From NCBI GenBank assembly GCA_902778105.1, contig CACYWN010000035.1, positions 1 to 33,643 of the forward strand: 33,643 nucleotides of DNA, read 5' to 3'. Each line of letters begins with the position of its first letter. Position 1 is the first letter of the stretch. The notes under the pieces were generated by a model. That model saw only the letters and a program-made list of their open reading frames with translations, made no database searches and was not told the origin of the DNA. Shown here piece after piece: positions 1 through 7,758 of the stretch. This stretch comes from an uncultured Bacteroidia bacterium (GTDB lineage: Bacteria > Bacteroidota > Bacteroidia > Bacteroidales > UBA932). Both the position numbers and the translations under genes were made by a program.

Positions 1-53
1 TTCATGAACATAAGCCGGTCTTCGACCGTGTGTCTGTCTTCTTTTCTTGGCAT
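1..53 (-). CDS. Start of IS orfA (HTH transposase subunit), partial
   Basis: An ATG at 53-51 on the minus strand opens a frame reading MPRKEDRHTVEDRLMFM up to the window edge. The basic start followed by an EDRLMF-type segment resembles the N-terminus of IS3-family OrfA proteins, which carry a helix-turn-helix and join OrfB by frameshifting to make the transposase. Only 17 residues are visible, so the call rests mainly on its position just inside the IS end. Confidence 0.45.
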   Translation of the reverse strand, partial: MPRKEDRHTVEDRLMFM

Positions 54-54
54 A

Positions 55-94
55 ATGAACCCCAAAAGTTTTTTGTCTAACTTTTGGGGTTCAT
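55..94. repeat. 16-bp perfect inverted repeat at the IS end
   Basis: ATGAACCCCAAAAGTT (55-70) is the exact reverse complement of AACTTTTGGGGTTCAT (79-94), with an 8-nt loop. It lies between the IS terminus and the orfA start. As RNA it would form a strong hairpin, which could shield transposase translation from read-through transcription out of the interrupted GH43 operon. That role is inference. Confidence 0.75.
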
Positions 95-95
95 G

Positions 96-1703
96 TCACA
101 CGACACACTCGGCCCAGGCGCCGTTCTTACCGTCATACCAGGCAAAATCGTCCAGGGAGGCGACAGCACCGTGGTCCATCCAGTTCACCATGTCCGTCGA
201 CGTATACAGGAGCCAGTCGAACATCTGGAAACCTTCGGCACCATCCTCGTCGTGGGTGGTGTACAGGTACACCGTCCCGTCATAGACCATCGGCGCCGGA
301 TCCGCCGTGAATTTCGTTTGGATGAGCGGCATGTTCAGGTGGTGGTTGAACACCCACCAGTCCAGGTCGAAGAGTTCGTCGTCGCCCCCGCGGAATAGCA
401 GGTACAGGTCGTGGACACCCACCGCCCGGTCGGAGACGGGAGCCTTGACCAGCATGTTCTCCCCATTCACCGGAACGGAAGCAATCGGACGGCCGTCCAG
501 CGCGTCCAGGAAAAAGTCCACGGTGCCCGGATGCTTGAAATTCAGCATCTCCAGCGACACCAGCACGGCCGGTTCCTCGCCGAAATCCACATTCCGAACC
601 TTCAGCCAGTCACCGTTGTGGACCGAGGTCACCCAATGGCGGTCGCCGGAAAGACGGTCTGTCTTGAGTCCGTAGGAGGCGGCCATGGTCTCTGCCTGGG
701 TCATTACATAAGGATTCAGCGTCTGAAGCGGATCCACACCTTTGTCCGTGAAAGGAATGAAGGGAATGGATCCATCGGCCCCGAAGGAGAATTCCTCCAC
801 GCAGGTGGCCCTTCTGAATCCGCCGCCGTTAGGCAGTTTCCCATTGTGGTAGAACATGTAATGATGCCCCCGGAAGGTGATGTTGCCGCCATGGATGGTA
901 AAGCTGTTCTCCGCCTCGTCCATGATCCGGCCGCGGTATTGCCAGGGGCCATGGATGGAAGTTGAGGTGGAATAGGCCATATGCTCAGGCACGCCCCCGG
1001 CAGGATAGACCAGATAATACAGGCCGTCCCGTTTCGTCAACCAGGGTCCTTCCTCATACCCGACCATCATCTTCTCCTTTCCTCCGTCGGACCAGTCCGG
1101 CTTCATCGATGCAGGGCCGAAGCACGCAGGGTCGTGAAAGCCAGGAACTTCCTGATAACCTTCCGGGAATGAGACCATGTCTTCGCCCAACTTGCCGTAC
1201 CAGCAACCTTTGTTACCCCAGAAAAGCCAGGGAGTGCCGTCATCGTCGATGAAGACCGTAGGGTCGATGAATGAGAACCCCGTTGCCAGCGGACCGCCGA
1301 TGGCATCCTCGTAGGGACCCTCCGGCCGGTCGGCCACTGCAACCGCCAGGGCATCGGCCCGGGTTGCAGCCTCGGTGAGACACACGTACCAGTACCATTT
1401 CCCGTTCCGCTCCACGGCCTGCGAGGCCCAGGCGCGGTCACCCTGGAAGGCCCACGGGAACGTAGCCGTGGAAACGGGCGTTCCGAGGTAAGTCCAGTTG
1501 ACCATGTCTTCCGTACTGTACAGCTGCCAGTCCTTCATCTTGAAGTACACGGCATCGTCTTCATCGTGATCCACGAACAGATAGACCTTGTCCCCATGCA
1601 CGTACGGTGCCGGGTCAGGCGTGAAGGAAGTACCGATGACGGGATTCTGGGCCCCGAGCGGCAGGAAAGCCACAAGGGCCAGACAAGTGCAGATCCTTTT
1701 CAT
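96..1703 (-). CDS. Secreted GH43-CBM6-GH43 enzyme, second GH43 truncated by an IS
   Basis: This 535-residue secreted enzyme starts with a signal peptide (about 1-18). It has a complete five-bladed GH43 domain (about 20-320) with the expected acids: Asp30 in TPDPAP, Asp in FIDPTVF and Glu in EEGPWL. A CBM6 follows (about 328-455), then the first 78 residues of a second GH43 starting TKFTADPAP near residue 463. The two GH43 starts are clearly related (HDED, LYSTEDMVNW against LYTSTDMVNW), so the architecture arose by domain duplication. The protein ends abruptly after AWAECVV, where the first domain continues with ERNGKWYWY. The stop is the TGA at the IS end. The first module may still work as an arabinofuranosidase or xylosidase; the second cannot fold. 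It is the last gene of the visible operon, 10 bp after its neighbour. Confidence 0.88.
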   Translation of the reverse strand: MKRICTCLALVAFLPLGAQNPVIGTSFTPDPAPYVHGDKVYLFVDHDEDDAVYFKMKDWQLYSTEDMVNWTYLGTPVSTATFPWAFQGDRAWASQAVERNGKWYWYVCLTEAATRADALAVAVADRPEGPYEDAIGGPLATGFSFIDPTVFIDDDGTPWLFWGNKGCWYGKLGEDMVSFPEGYQEVPGFHDPACFGPASMKPDWSDGGKEKMMVGYEEGPWLTKRDGLYYLVYPAGGVPEHMAYSTSTSIHGPWQYRGRIMDEAENSFTIHGGNITFRGHHYMFYHNGKLPNGGGFRRATCVEEFSFGADGSIPFIPFTDKGVDPLQTLNPYVMTQAETMAASYGLKTDRLSGDRHWVTSVHNGDWLKVRNVDFGEEPAVLVSLEMLNFKHPGTVDFFLDALDGRPIASVPVNGENMLVKAPVSDRAVGVHDLYLLFRGGDDELFDLDWWVFNHHLNMPLIQTKFTADPAPMVYDGTVYLYTTHDEDGAEGFQMFDWLLYTSTDMVNWMDHGAVASLDDFAWYDGKNGAWAECVV

Positions 1704-1713
1704 AAAGCAGTGG

Positions 1714-3180
1714 TTAAAAAGCTTGTTTGAACGGCTCGTTTTCGCTCTTGAACATCCGCCTCGCGTCCCGGACCGTCATGCCGGTGGAAGCGTTCCCCAG
1801 GTCGGGAATGTTGAAGGACTTGAGATTATATTCGTAGAAGCGGGAGGACTTCTGCGGGAGGACGAAGGGCTTGGAGGGTACGCCGTTCTCATCCAGGTGG
1901 CTGAAGTAGGGCTTGCCATACATGCCGTCACCCCGTTTGCTCGCGAAGACGAACCAGCGGGAATTGGAGGACCAGCTGTGATAGGTGTCTGATTTATCGC
2001 CCTTTATCTCATTCAGCGGCCGGACTTCTCCAGTCTGGAGGTCCACCAGGTTCAGGGTGGATTCAGTATGGAAAAGCGGGAAGGTACCGTAGTCGGAAAC
2101 GGTGAAAAGAAGCCAGCGTCCATCCGGAGAGGCCTTGGGATGACAGGCGGAAGCATGATGGGCAGGCCCGCTCCAGACGGTGTCCGCCTGTTCGCCGATC
2201 CGGCCGTCCGTGGCATCGAACGGAGCCCGCATCAGCGAATACCGGACTTCCTGAATCTGACGCGGCAGCGAGACCGTGTCCGCCACGCAGTAGAAAACGG
2301 CGCTTCCATCCGCGGAGAAGCAAGGGAAAGTCTCCCAGGCATCGGCCCGGGCGACGTGCGGGACATTGACCATCACATTGTTGTCGAAATCCGCGACGGT
2401 CAGGTCCGAGGCGGAATCGAACACTTCCATCCGGTTGCCCGCCATCGTATGGAAGCCCGGAAGGATGATGTTCGTGGAGAATACGCCGAAACGGCCGGAC
2501 GGATGAAGTTCCCCGTACACGGTACCGGAGAGCATCCCCTCGGCATTCAGCGTGAGTTTGCGGAGCGCTCCATCCTTGTTCAGGATCGCGCCTCCATGCG
2601 GCCCGCGGATATAGTACAGGGAATAGTCACCCCGCTGCTGACCGTGGACATGACAGTTCATGCAGGCGTTTTCCGTATGCTGATGGTCACAGATCGTCGT
2701 CTCCCGGAAATCCTCTATGCAGCGTTCCTCGATGGAAACCTCGTTCCACATCTGGTAGGAGGGTTCGATGAGGCGGTAGGTCAGGTATCCGTCAATGGCA
2801 TCCCCGCTCACCTGGATGGACCAGGAATCCGTTACCTTCTTCCCGTCCACCATGGCCTCCGCCTCCACGCGGATGGTCTTGCCGGCCGCATCCGAGAGGA
2901 ATTCCTTCCATTTTCGCAGCCGCCATTCCACCTCCAACCCCTTGATTTTAACAGACTTCCCATCCATGGTAAAGGTCGTTGAGGCCTTCCGGACACCCTT
3001 CATCGCGTACCGGAAGTTCAGCGGAGCAATGTTCGCAGGGATGGTCACCTCCTTGTAATCGGGATAGATGACAAGGGGACCTTCGCTGCCGTCGGAAGCA
3101 TCCGCCAGATCCCTCTGACTGCACCCCGTTGCCAGACACAAGGCGAGGAGGGTCAGATATCCAAAGAATCGTTTCATCAT
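1714..3180 (-). CDS. Lipoprotein with CXXCH motif and TolB/PD40-like beta-propeller
   Basis: This is a 488-residue lipoprotein with an N-terminal signal and lipobox ending at Cys20 (LATGC). Residues 35-130 look like beta-sandwich. A Cys/His-rich patch follows, with CMNCH at 173-177 and nearby CDHQH. The C-terminal two thirds repeat SPDG-type strands (CFSADGSAVFY, KASPDGRWLLF, WSSNSRWFVF), typical of TolB/PD40 propeller blades. Relatives in Bacteroidetes are often labelled TolB-like or cytochrome-c-related. CXXCH is the covalent haem c motif, but a single copy is not proof of haem. The start overlaps the stop of the upstream DUF6057-like gene by 4 bp, so the two are probably translated together. 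The role in the polysaccharide locus is unknown. Confidence 0.72.
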   Translation of the reverse strand: MMKRFFGYLTLLALCLATGCSQRDLADASDGSEGPLVIYPDYKEVTIPANIAPLNFRYAMKGVRKASTTFTMDGKSVKIKGLEVEWRLRKWKEFLSDAAGKTIRVEAEAMVDGKKVTDSWSIQVSGDAIDGYLTYRLIEPSYQMWNEVSIEERCIEDFRETTICDHQHTENACMNCHVHGQQRGDYSLYYIRGPHGGAILNKDGALRKLTLNAEGMLSGTVYGELHPSGRFGVFSTNIILPGFHTMAGNRMEVFDSASDLTVADFDNNVMVNVPHVARADAWETFPCFSADGSAVFYCVADTVSLPRQIQEVRYSLMRAPFDATDGRIGEQADTVWSGPAHHASACHPKASPDGRWLLFTVSDYGTFPLFHTESTLNLVDLQTGEVRPLNEIKGDKSDTYHSWSSNSRWFVFASKRGDGMYGKPYFSHLDENGVPSKPFVLPQKSSRFYEYNLKSFNIPDLGNASTGMTVRDARRMFKSENEPFKQAF

Positions 3181-4586
3181 CGTTTATCCTCCTCCATGGC
3201 ATTCAGATAATAGTACCAGTAGGAATCGCGGAAAGCGGAAGGATTCCGGAAAAACCGTCCCATCCGGTCCACGGCACTCGATTCAATCCCATACCGGGCC
3301 AGATGCGGCTCATCCAGGACATCCTGCAGGCTGAGCCAGATGAGCAGGGCTTCCTGATAGACGGATTTCGCAGGAATCCCCTCGGGATAATCCTCCACGA
3401 AGTGTTCCAGGTCCAACCTCATCAGATCATAACAGAGCAAATACTGCCGGGCAAGGGCATTGGTGGAGTCGGCTTCGAGTAACCCGAGCAGGACGGACCT
3501 GGGGAGGTTCGACCGATGCACGAAATCTGTATGGGCCAGCCTGGACCGATAGGATTCCAGCCGTTTCGCTACGGTTCCTTCCTGGTTTCCAGTCATCATC
3601 AGTCTTGCCCATTTCCCGTAGAACATGGTCTTGCTCAGCAGGTTCAGATACTTCTGGGCCGAGGCTTTTTCACCCGAGATGAGGCTGGCCTGTGCCAGCC
3701 GCTTGATATACCGTGCACCCGTGTGCTTGGGAGAAGCCTGAAGGGCGATAATGGCACTCTGTTCGGCGATGGTCATGTCACCCAGATGGAACCATACCTC
3801 TCCGCCCAGGCAGTCGGAGAACGCCGACTTTTCATTGGAAATCTGGATGAAAAGGCTGGACGCCTGCTTCTGCGAATGATTGAACAGCGCCTTCCCCAGG
3901 TTTCCCTTCATGGCATGGGCCAGATTATAGCAGTAGCTGGCCTCCGTCATGTACAAGTCCTTCTCCGAGAGTTTGATCACCTTATCCCAGTTTTCCCGGG
4001 CGACCTCCGTATCCAAACCGATAACCTGATCGTAGGAAAGAATGGGATATCCCCACGGTTTTCCATAATACTGATGGACCGGTGCCCCCAGGGACCAGAC
4101 GCCGAAACCGGCCAGCACGGCCAGCGAAGCCACCTTGAGCCACCCCTTACGCGGCTGAAGGGCCAGCAGGAACAGGGCAAGATAACCCAGGACGACGAGC
4201 GTATAGCGGGTGCTGTACAGGTTTTCCGTCTCCCGAAGGAAAGACCAGGCAAAAACGAGGGCAGCCACGGCGAAGGAGGGCCACTTCCCCAGGAAATGAC
4301 GGATAATCCGGTAGGTAACGACACCGATGGCCGTCAAAAGCAAAGCCACCACCAACGGTCCTACGACCGGGAGGTGGAAAAACTGGTCCAGGAAATCGCA
4401 GACAAAACGGGCCAGCCATCCGCTTCCCCGGTAAGTCTGCCGGATATAGTCGCCATCGAACAGGAACAGCGTCATCTGCTCCCTCCGCATCAGGTGATAC
4501 GGGTAGGCGAACTGGAAAAATCCGTAGGCGGCCAGAAAGGCCAGGACGGATGCTATGGGGCCGATATGTCTTTTCCAGTCCTTCAT
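3177..4586 (-). CDS. DUF6057-like polytopic membrane protein with TPR-like C-terminus
   Basis: This 469-residue protein has five hydrophobic segments in its first 170 residues (for example ASVLAFLAAYGFFQFAY, VVALLLTAIGVVTY, FAVAALVFAWSFL, LVVLGYLALFLLAL). A soluble helical C-terminal half follows, with TPR-like repeats (YCYNLAHAMKGNLGKALF; EVWFHLGDMTIAEQSAIIAL). The layout matches the DUF6057 family of Bacteroidetes, which has no established function. It overlaps both neighbours by 4 bp (ATGA), the esterase upstream and the CXXCH propeller lipoprotein downstream, which implies tight co-translation and possibly a membrane complex with the lipoprotein. The family name is from memory of sequence character, not a search. 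Confidence 0.68.
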   Translation of the reverse strand: MKDWKRHIGPIASVLAFLAAYGFFQFAYPYHLMRREQMTLFLFDGDYIRQTYRGSGWLARFVCDFLDQFFHLPVVGPLVVALLLTAIGVVTYRIIRHFLGKWPSFAVAALVFAWSFLRETENLYSTRYTLVVLGYLALFLLALQPRKGWLKVASLAVLAGFGVWSLGAPVHQYYGKPWGYPILSYDQVIGLDTEVARENWDKVIKLSEKDLYMTEASYCYNLAHAMKGNLGKALFNHSQKQASSLFIQISNEKSAFSDCLGGEVWFHLGDMTIAEQSAIIALQASPKHTGARYIKRLAQASLISGEKASAQKYLNLLSKTMFYGKWARLMMTGNQEGTVAKRLESYRSRLAHTDFVHRSNLPRSVLLGLLEADSTNALARQYLLCYDLMRLDLEHFVEDYPEGIPAKSVYQEALLIWLSLQDVLDEPHLARYGIESSAVDRMGRFFRNPSAFRDSYWYYYLNAMEEDKR

Positions 4587-5509
4587 GGCCGTCCTGCATG
4601 ATGAATCCTGTCCAGGAAAGCGGTCATCGCACCGAGGGTTTCCGCGCTGTACATGTTCATACCGTGTCCACCCCCCTCCACCAGATGGAGTTCACTTTCC
4701 ACGCCGGCATCCTGCAGGAGACCGTAGAAGTGAGGGGCCTGGCAGCAGGGAACGACAGGATCGGCTGTTCCATGGAAGAGGATGACCGGCGGATCGAAGG
4801 GATCGATATAGGACGTGGCGTCCAAAACCTTGAAACGGATTTCATTTCCCTGGAAAGGGAAGCCCATCACGGCCTCTTCGGGGGCATGGTTCCAAGTATC
4901 CTGTTCACGGCCGCAACTCATATAGTTCAGGTCCACGGGACCGGACCAGTCGCAGGCTGCGTCCACCGCACTGGAGAATGCCAGATTGCCACCTACCTCG
5001 CCCTCCAGTTCCGGCACATGGCCGGAAGTGGCGGCCAGCGAGGCCAGATGGCCGCCGGACGAAAAGCCGGAAACCGCCACGAAGGAAGGATCGAATCGAT
5101 AGTCGGGCGCGTGGGCCCGGACGAAACGGATGACGCCCTTGATATCCTGGATCTGGGCCGGAAACCGCGCGTCCTGGGAAGACCGATGGTTCGGGCACAC
5201 CACGGCGTAACCCGCGTCCAACAGGGCGTTCACGATGGTCCCGAGATCGGCCATTCCCTTGGAATTATTGGAGTACCAGGCACTTCCGTAGATATGGACC
5301 ACCACGGGGTAGATGTCCTTCTCCACTTGGGGAAGATAAATATCCATCCGGTGAAAGACCTCTCCGTCGCCGGCATAATCGATGTCAGCGAACTTTTCGG
5401 AACAATGGACGTCTACCTTGGGCATCTGGAAACCGCCGAAACCCACCGGCTGCGCACCCAGACCCAGGAAACTGAAGCACAGGATCAAGCCTGAAAGGAT
5501 TTTCCTCAT
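4583..5509 (-). CDS. Secreted alpha/beta-hydrolase esterase (BD-FAE/acetylesterase-like)
   Basis: This is a secreted 308-residue alpha/beta hydrolase. I use the start MRKILSG at 5509 because a signal peptide follows directly (cleavage near GLGAQ); an upstream in-frame start would bury it. The nucleophile is Ser150 in GFSSGG. The acid is Asp in HGTADPVVP and the histidine lies in GGGHGMN. The oxyanion region reads HIYGSAWYSN instead of the HGGGW of classic HSL-type esterases, a variant common in Bacteroidetes polysaccharide-locus esterases. Family members remove acetyl or feruloyl groups from plant cell-wall glycans. It lies 1 bp after the arabinanase-like GH43 and overlaps the DUF6057-like gene by 4 bp. 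Substrate is inferred from context. Confidence 0.8.
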   Translation of the reverse strand: MRKILSGLILCFSFLGLGAQPVGFGGFQMPKVDVHCSEKFADIDYAGDGEVFHRMDIYLPQVEKDIYPVVVHIYGSAWYSNNSKGMADLGTIVNALLDAGYAVVCPNHRSSQDARFPAQIQDIKGVIRFVRAHAPDYRFDPSFVAVSGFSSGGHLASLAATSGHVPELEGEVGGNLAFSSAVDAACDWSGPVDLNYMSCGREQDTWNHAPEEAVMGFPFQGNEIRFKVLDATSYIDPFDPPVILFHGTADPVVPCCQAPHFYGLLQDAGVESELHLVEGGGHGMNMYSAETLGAMTAFLDRIHHAGRP

Positions 5510-5510
5510 A

Positions 5511-6944
5511 TCAATGCAATTTGAGGTCCCACTTCGCGTTGTCGTTCTCAAAATCGAACTTCGAAAGGGTGGGCGTGCTGTCGGCGACGGAATAGAGACA
5601 CAGACGCTCCCCGCAACCGGGAATGGACTTCGGCATGATGCGGTAGGTCCCGTCGATCAGCTGGTCAATCTGCCAGAGTTGTTCGGGAGCGCCGGTGAAC
5701 GCCGGCACGGTAACGAGTTCGGCACCCTCGGCGGCTGCCAGGGCCCGGCCGGTCCCTTCGATGACAATCTTGTAATACGGTCCACCCAGATAACCACCCG
5801 CCTCGGGTACGGCCTCGATCGTCCATTTCTGGTGCGGACGGGCCATGTAGTCGTTGGCACGGACAGGGATGTCCCCCTCCGGCCAGTCGGCGGACACATC
5901 TTCGAGTTTCTGTCCCTCAAGCACTACCAGCGGTTCATCCTGCCGGCCCCAGAAACGCATGCCGCCCTGGGCACGGACAAAGTCCACCGCCAGTTCCAGG
6001 GCATAGCCGCGCCGGCGGGAGAGGATCTTGTAATTTCCGTCTTTCAGCAGTTCGCCCGCCTCGGGCCAGCCGTCCTTCCACAGGATCGGACGGATAGCGA
6101 GGACGCTCCGGCCGCTGCGGTCCAGGTCGGCCTCGAAATGAAGGGACATCTTCTCCACGCCCGGCTCTACGATGAAACGGCCGAAGTGTCCGGCGCCGAA
6201 GATGCGCTCCTCCGCGGCGATGACCATCTTGCCGCCGCCCCGGAGCATGTCGCGGCCCACATTGTCCAGGAACGGACCCGTCGGCTTGCGGGAACGGCCG
6301 ACCACGATATTATACGTGGAATTGACTCCGTCACAGCAGGTTCCGTGGGTACCCAGCAGGTAATACCATCCATCGCGGTACATCATCGTGGACGCCTCGC
6401 AGTCGATGGCGACATCCACGGCCTTGTTACCGGGCAGACGCCCCCCGGTCGCAGGATCGAGTTCGACCATGCGAATGTTGCCGAAATAGGTGCCGTACGT
6501 GCAGAAAAGGCGGCCGTCGTCATCCATCAGGAAACCGACGTCGATGGCGTCGCAGTCTTCGTCCATTTCCGAATGGGCCACCTCGACAGGCTCGCTGAAA
6601 GCGAAGTCCGGAGAGTTCGGGTCCAGGGTCTTGTTCCACATCGTCAGGATACGGCCGGCGTGACCGCCGCCGAGTCCGCCGCCGGTGGAACTGTAGCCTA
6701 CGAGATAGCGGTCACCGATCTTGATGGCATCCGGCGCCGCACCGCCTCCGGGACGGACGGCACCGCCGTTCCACACCCAGCCGTCGGCGGAAATAAGACC
6801 GCCGCCTCCGGTACCGAAGGTGTAGTATTTCCCATCACACTCCATGATGGTGGACGGATCGTGGATATAGGGAGCGCCCACCTGGGCGGCTGCGGAAAGA
6901 CCAATAAGGGCGCCGAGGCCCGCAAGGAGAAGATGATGTTTCAT
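5511..6944 (-). CDS. Secreted GH43, endo-arabinanase-type, with C-terminal lectin-like domain
   Basis: This 477-residue enzyme has a signal peptide (about 1-20) and a GH43 five-bladed propeller to about residue 320. Visible catalytic motifs are Asp29 in IHDPST, Asp in DAIDVGF and Glu in IDCEAST. The stretch GTCCDGVNSTYNIVVGRS is a hallmark of endo-1,5-alpha-L-arabinanase-like GH43 subfamilies. The C-terminal part (about 360-477) has repeated QKW, QLW and KWDL-type motifs, like a ricin-type beta-trefoil or related glycan-binding domain. It would cut arabinan or arabino-oligosaccharide chains outside the cytoplasm. It is 2 bp from the upstream gene. The subfamily and exact substrate cannot be fixed from sequence alone; an exo-acting arabinofuranosidase is the main alternative. 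Confidence 0.84.
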   Translation of the reverse strand: MKHHLLLAGLGALIGLSAAAQVGAPYIHDPSTIMECDGKYYTFGTGGGGLISADGWVWNGGAVRPGGGAAPDAIKIGDRYLVGYSSTGGGLGGGHAGRILTMWNKTLDPNSPDFAFSEPVEVAHSEMDEDCDAIDVGFLMDDDGRLFCTYGTYFGNIRMVELDPATGGRLPGNKAVDVAIDCEASTMMYRDGWYYLLGTHGTCCDGVNSTYNIVVGRSRKPTGPFLDNVGRDMLRGGGKMVIAAEERIFGAGHFGRFIVEPGVEKMSLHFEADLDRSGRSVLAIRPILWKDGWPEAGELLKDGNYKILSRRRGYALELAVDFVRAQGGMRFWGRQDEPLVVLEGQKLEDVSADWPEGDIPVRANDYMARPHQKWTIEAVPEAGGYLGGPYYKIVIEGTGRALAAAEGAELVTVPAFTGAPEQLWQIDQLIDGTYRIMPKSIPGCGERLCLYSVADSTPTLSKFDFENDNAKWDLKLH

Positions 6945-6946
6945 GG

Positions 6947-7735
6947 TTACTTCGTGCTGAGGGTGATGTTGCGGACGGGATGGCCGTCCTCATCGATGAA
7001 ACGGGCGCAGAAATCGCTCATGCCGGGTCCGTTGATGACGGCGCCCCAGATGACATTGCGGCCTTTCTTCAGGGTCAGGCGGCGGGAAGCCCCGTCGTCC
7101 GCCACCATCCGCCGGTCACCGGACAGGATCAGGGCCTCTTCCCCGTTCACCCACCACATCGAAGCCGAATTGGAACCGACTGCGAGCCGGACATTCGGAA
7201 TGTCCTCCTCGCAGTTCACGACGGTCACGGCCCAGAAAATCACGCCGTACCGGTCTTCGGTCAGGTTGGTTGCAAAACGGAACAGCTTCACGTTGAAGCG
7301 CTGGCTGTCAAAGGCGTGCCATTGGAGTTTCCGCACCTTCTTCTCATAGACGACCGGTTCATTCGACCACATCGGGCGTCCACCGGACAGGTCCACGGGC
7401 GGCTGGTATTCGACGGTCACCTTGATCTTGGAGCCGTCCTTGGGCAGGACATCGCCGAGCTGGCCGCGGAAATACGGGACGGCGAAAACCTCGCGGAGGT
7501 AGCTGTCCGTGAATACCGTATTGCTGCGGTTGGGCTTGCTGATGGGGTCCAGCAGCAGCCAACGGCGGAGGAATCCGTCCGCATCGGGCGCCGCTTCCTC
7601 CCCGGAAGCGGGCACCAGGTATTTCTCCAGGTTGGTCGAGGAGTCGGAATAGACCGGACCGCCGGTGGACGGAGCCTGCGCCAGAAGGGTCAGGGATCCG
7701 GCAAGGGCGGTCAATGCCATGAGGATTCTTTTCAT
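6947..7735 (-). CDS. Secreted protein of unknown function, beta-sandwich-like
   Basis: This encodes 262 residues starting at MKRIL (7735), chosen because the signal peptide MKRILMALTALAGSLTLLAQ follows at once. There are no recognisable catalytic motifs. The body is rich in beta-strand-like segments, including RRWLLLDPISKPNRSNTVF, then GSNSASMWWVNGEEAL and RRLTLKKGRNVIWGAVIN. The last resembles carbohydrate-binding jelly-roll domains in which a loop presents Trp residues. Similar segments occur beside or fused to Bacteroidetes PUL esterases. It lies between two GH43 genes with gaps of 2 and 23 bp, so a binding or accessory role on the same glycan is plausible. I do not assign a function. Confidence 0.7.
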   Translation of the reverse strand: MKRILMALTALAGSLTLLAQAPSTGGPVYSDSSTNLEKYLVPASGEEAAPDADGFLRRWLLLDPISKPNRSNTVFTDSYLREVFAVPYFRGQLGDVLPKDGSKIKVTVEYQPPVDLSGGRPMWSNEPVVYEKKVRKLQWHAFDSQRFNVKLFRFATNLTEDRYGVIFWAVTVVNCEEDIPNVRLAVGSNSASMWWVNGEEALILSGDRRMVADDGASRRLTLKKGRNVIWGAVINGPGMSDFCARFIDEDGHPVRNITLSTK

Positions 7736-7758
7736 ATCTTGAAGAAATGTTAAATCTG

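Larger units (their letters stand above)
1..98 (-). mobile_element. End of an IS3-family-like insertion sequence (partial)
   Basis: Read on the minus strand from 98 leftward, the element begins with TG, then carries ATGAACCCCAAAAGTT, a short spacer and the reverse complement of that arm. A start codon for a small basic protein follows about 45 bp from the end. A TG terminus, a CCCCAAAAGTT-type end and an orfA starting close to the terminus are typical of IS3-family elements. It sits inside a GH43 gene, whose reading frame stops at the first three bases of the element. The rest lies outside the window. Family assignment is inference from end structure only; the group is not certain. Confidence 0.66.
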
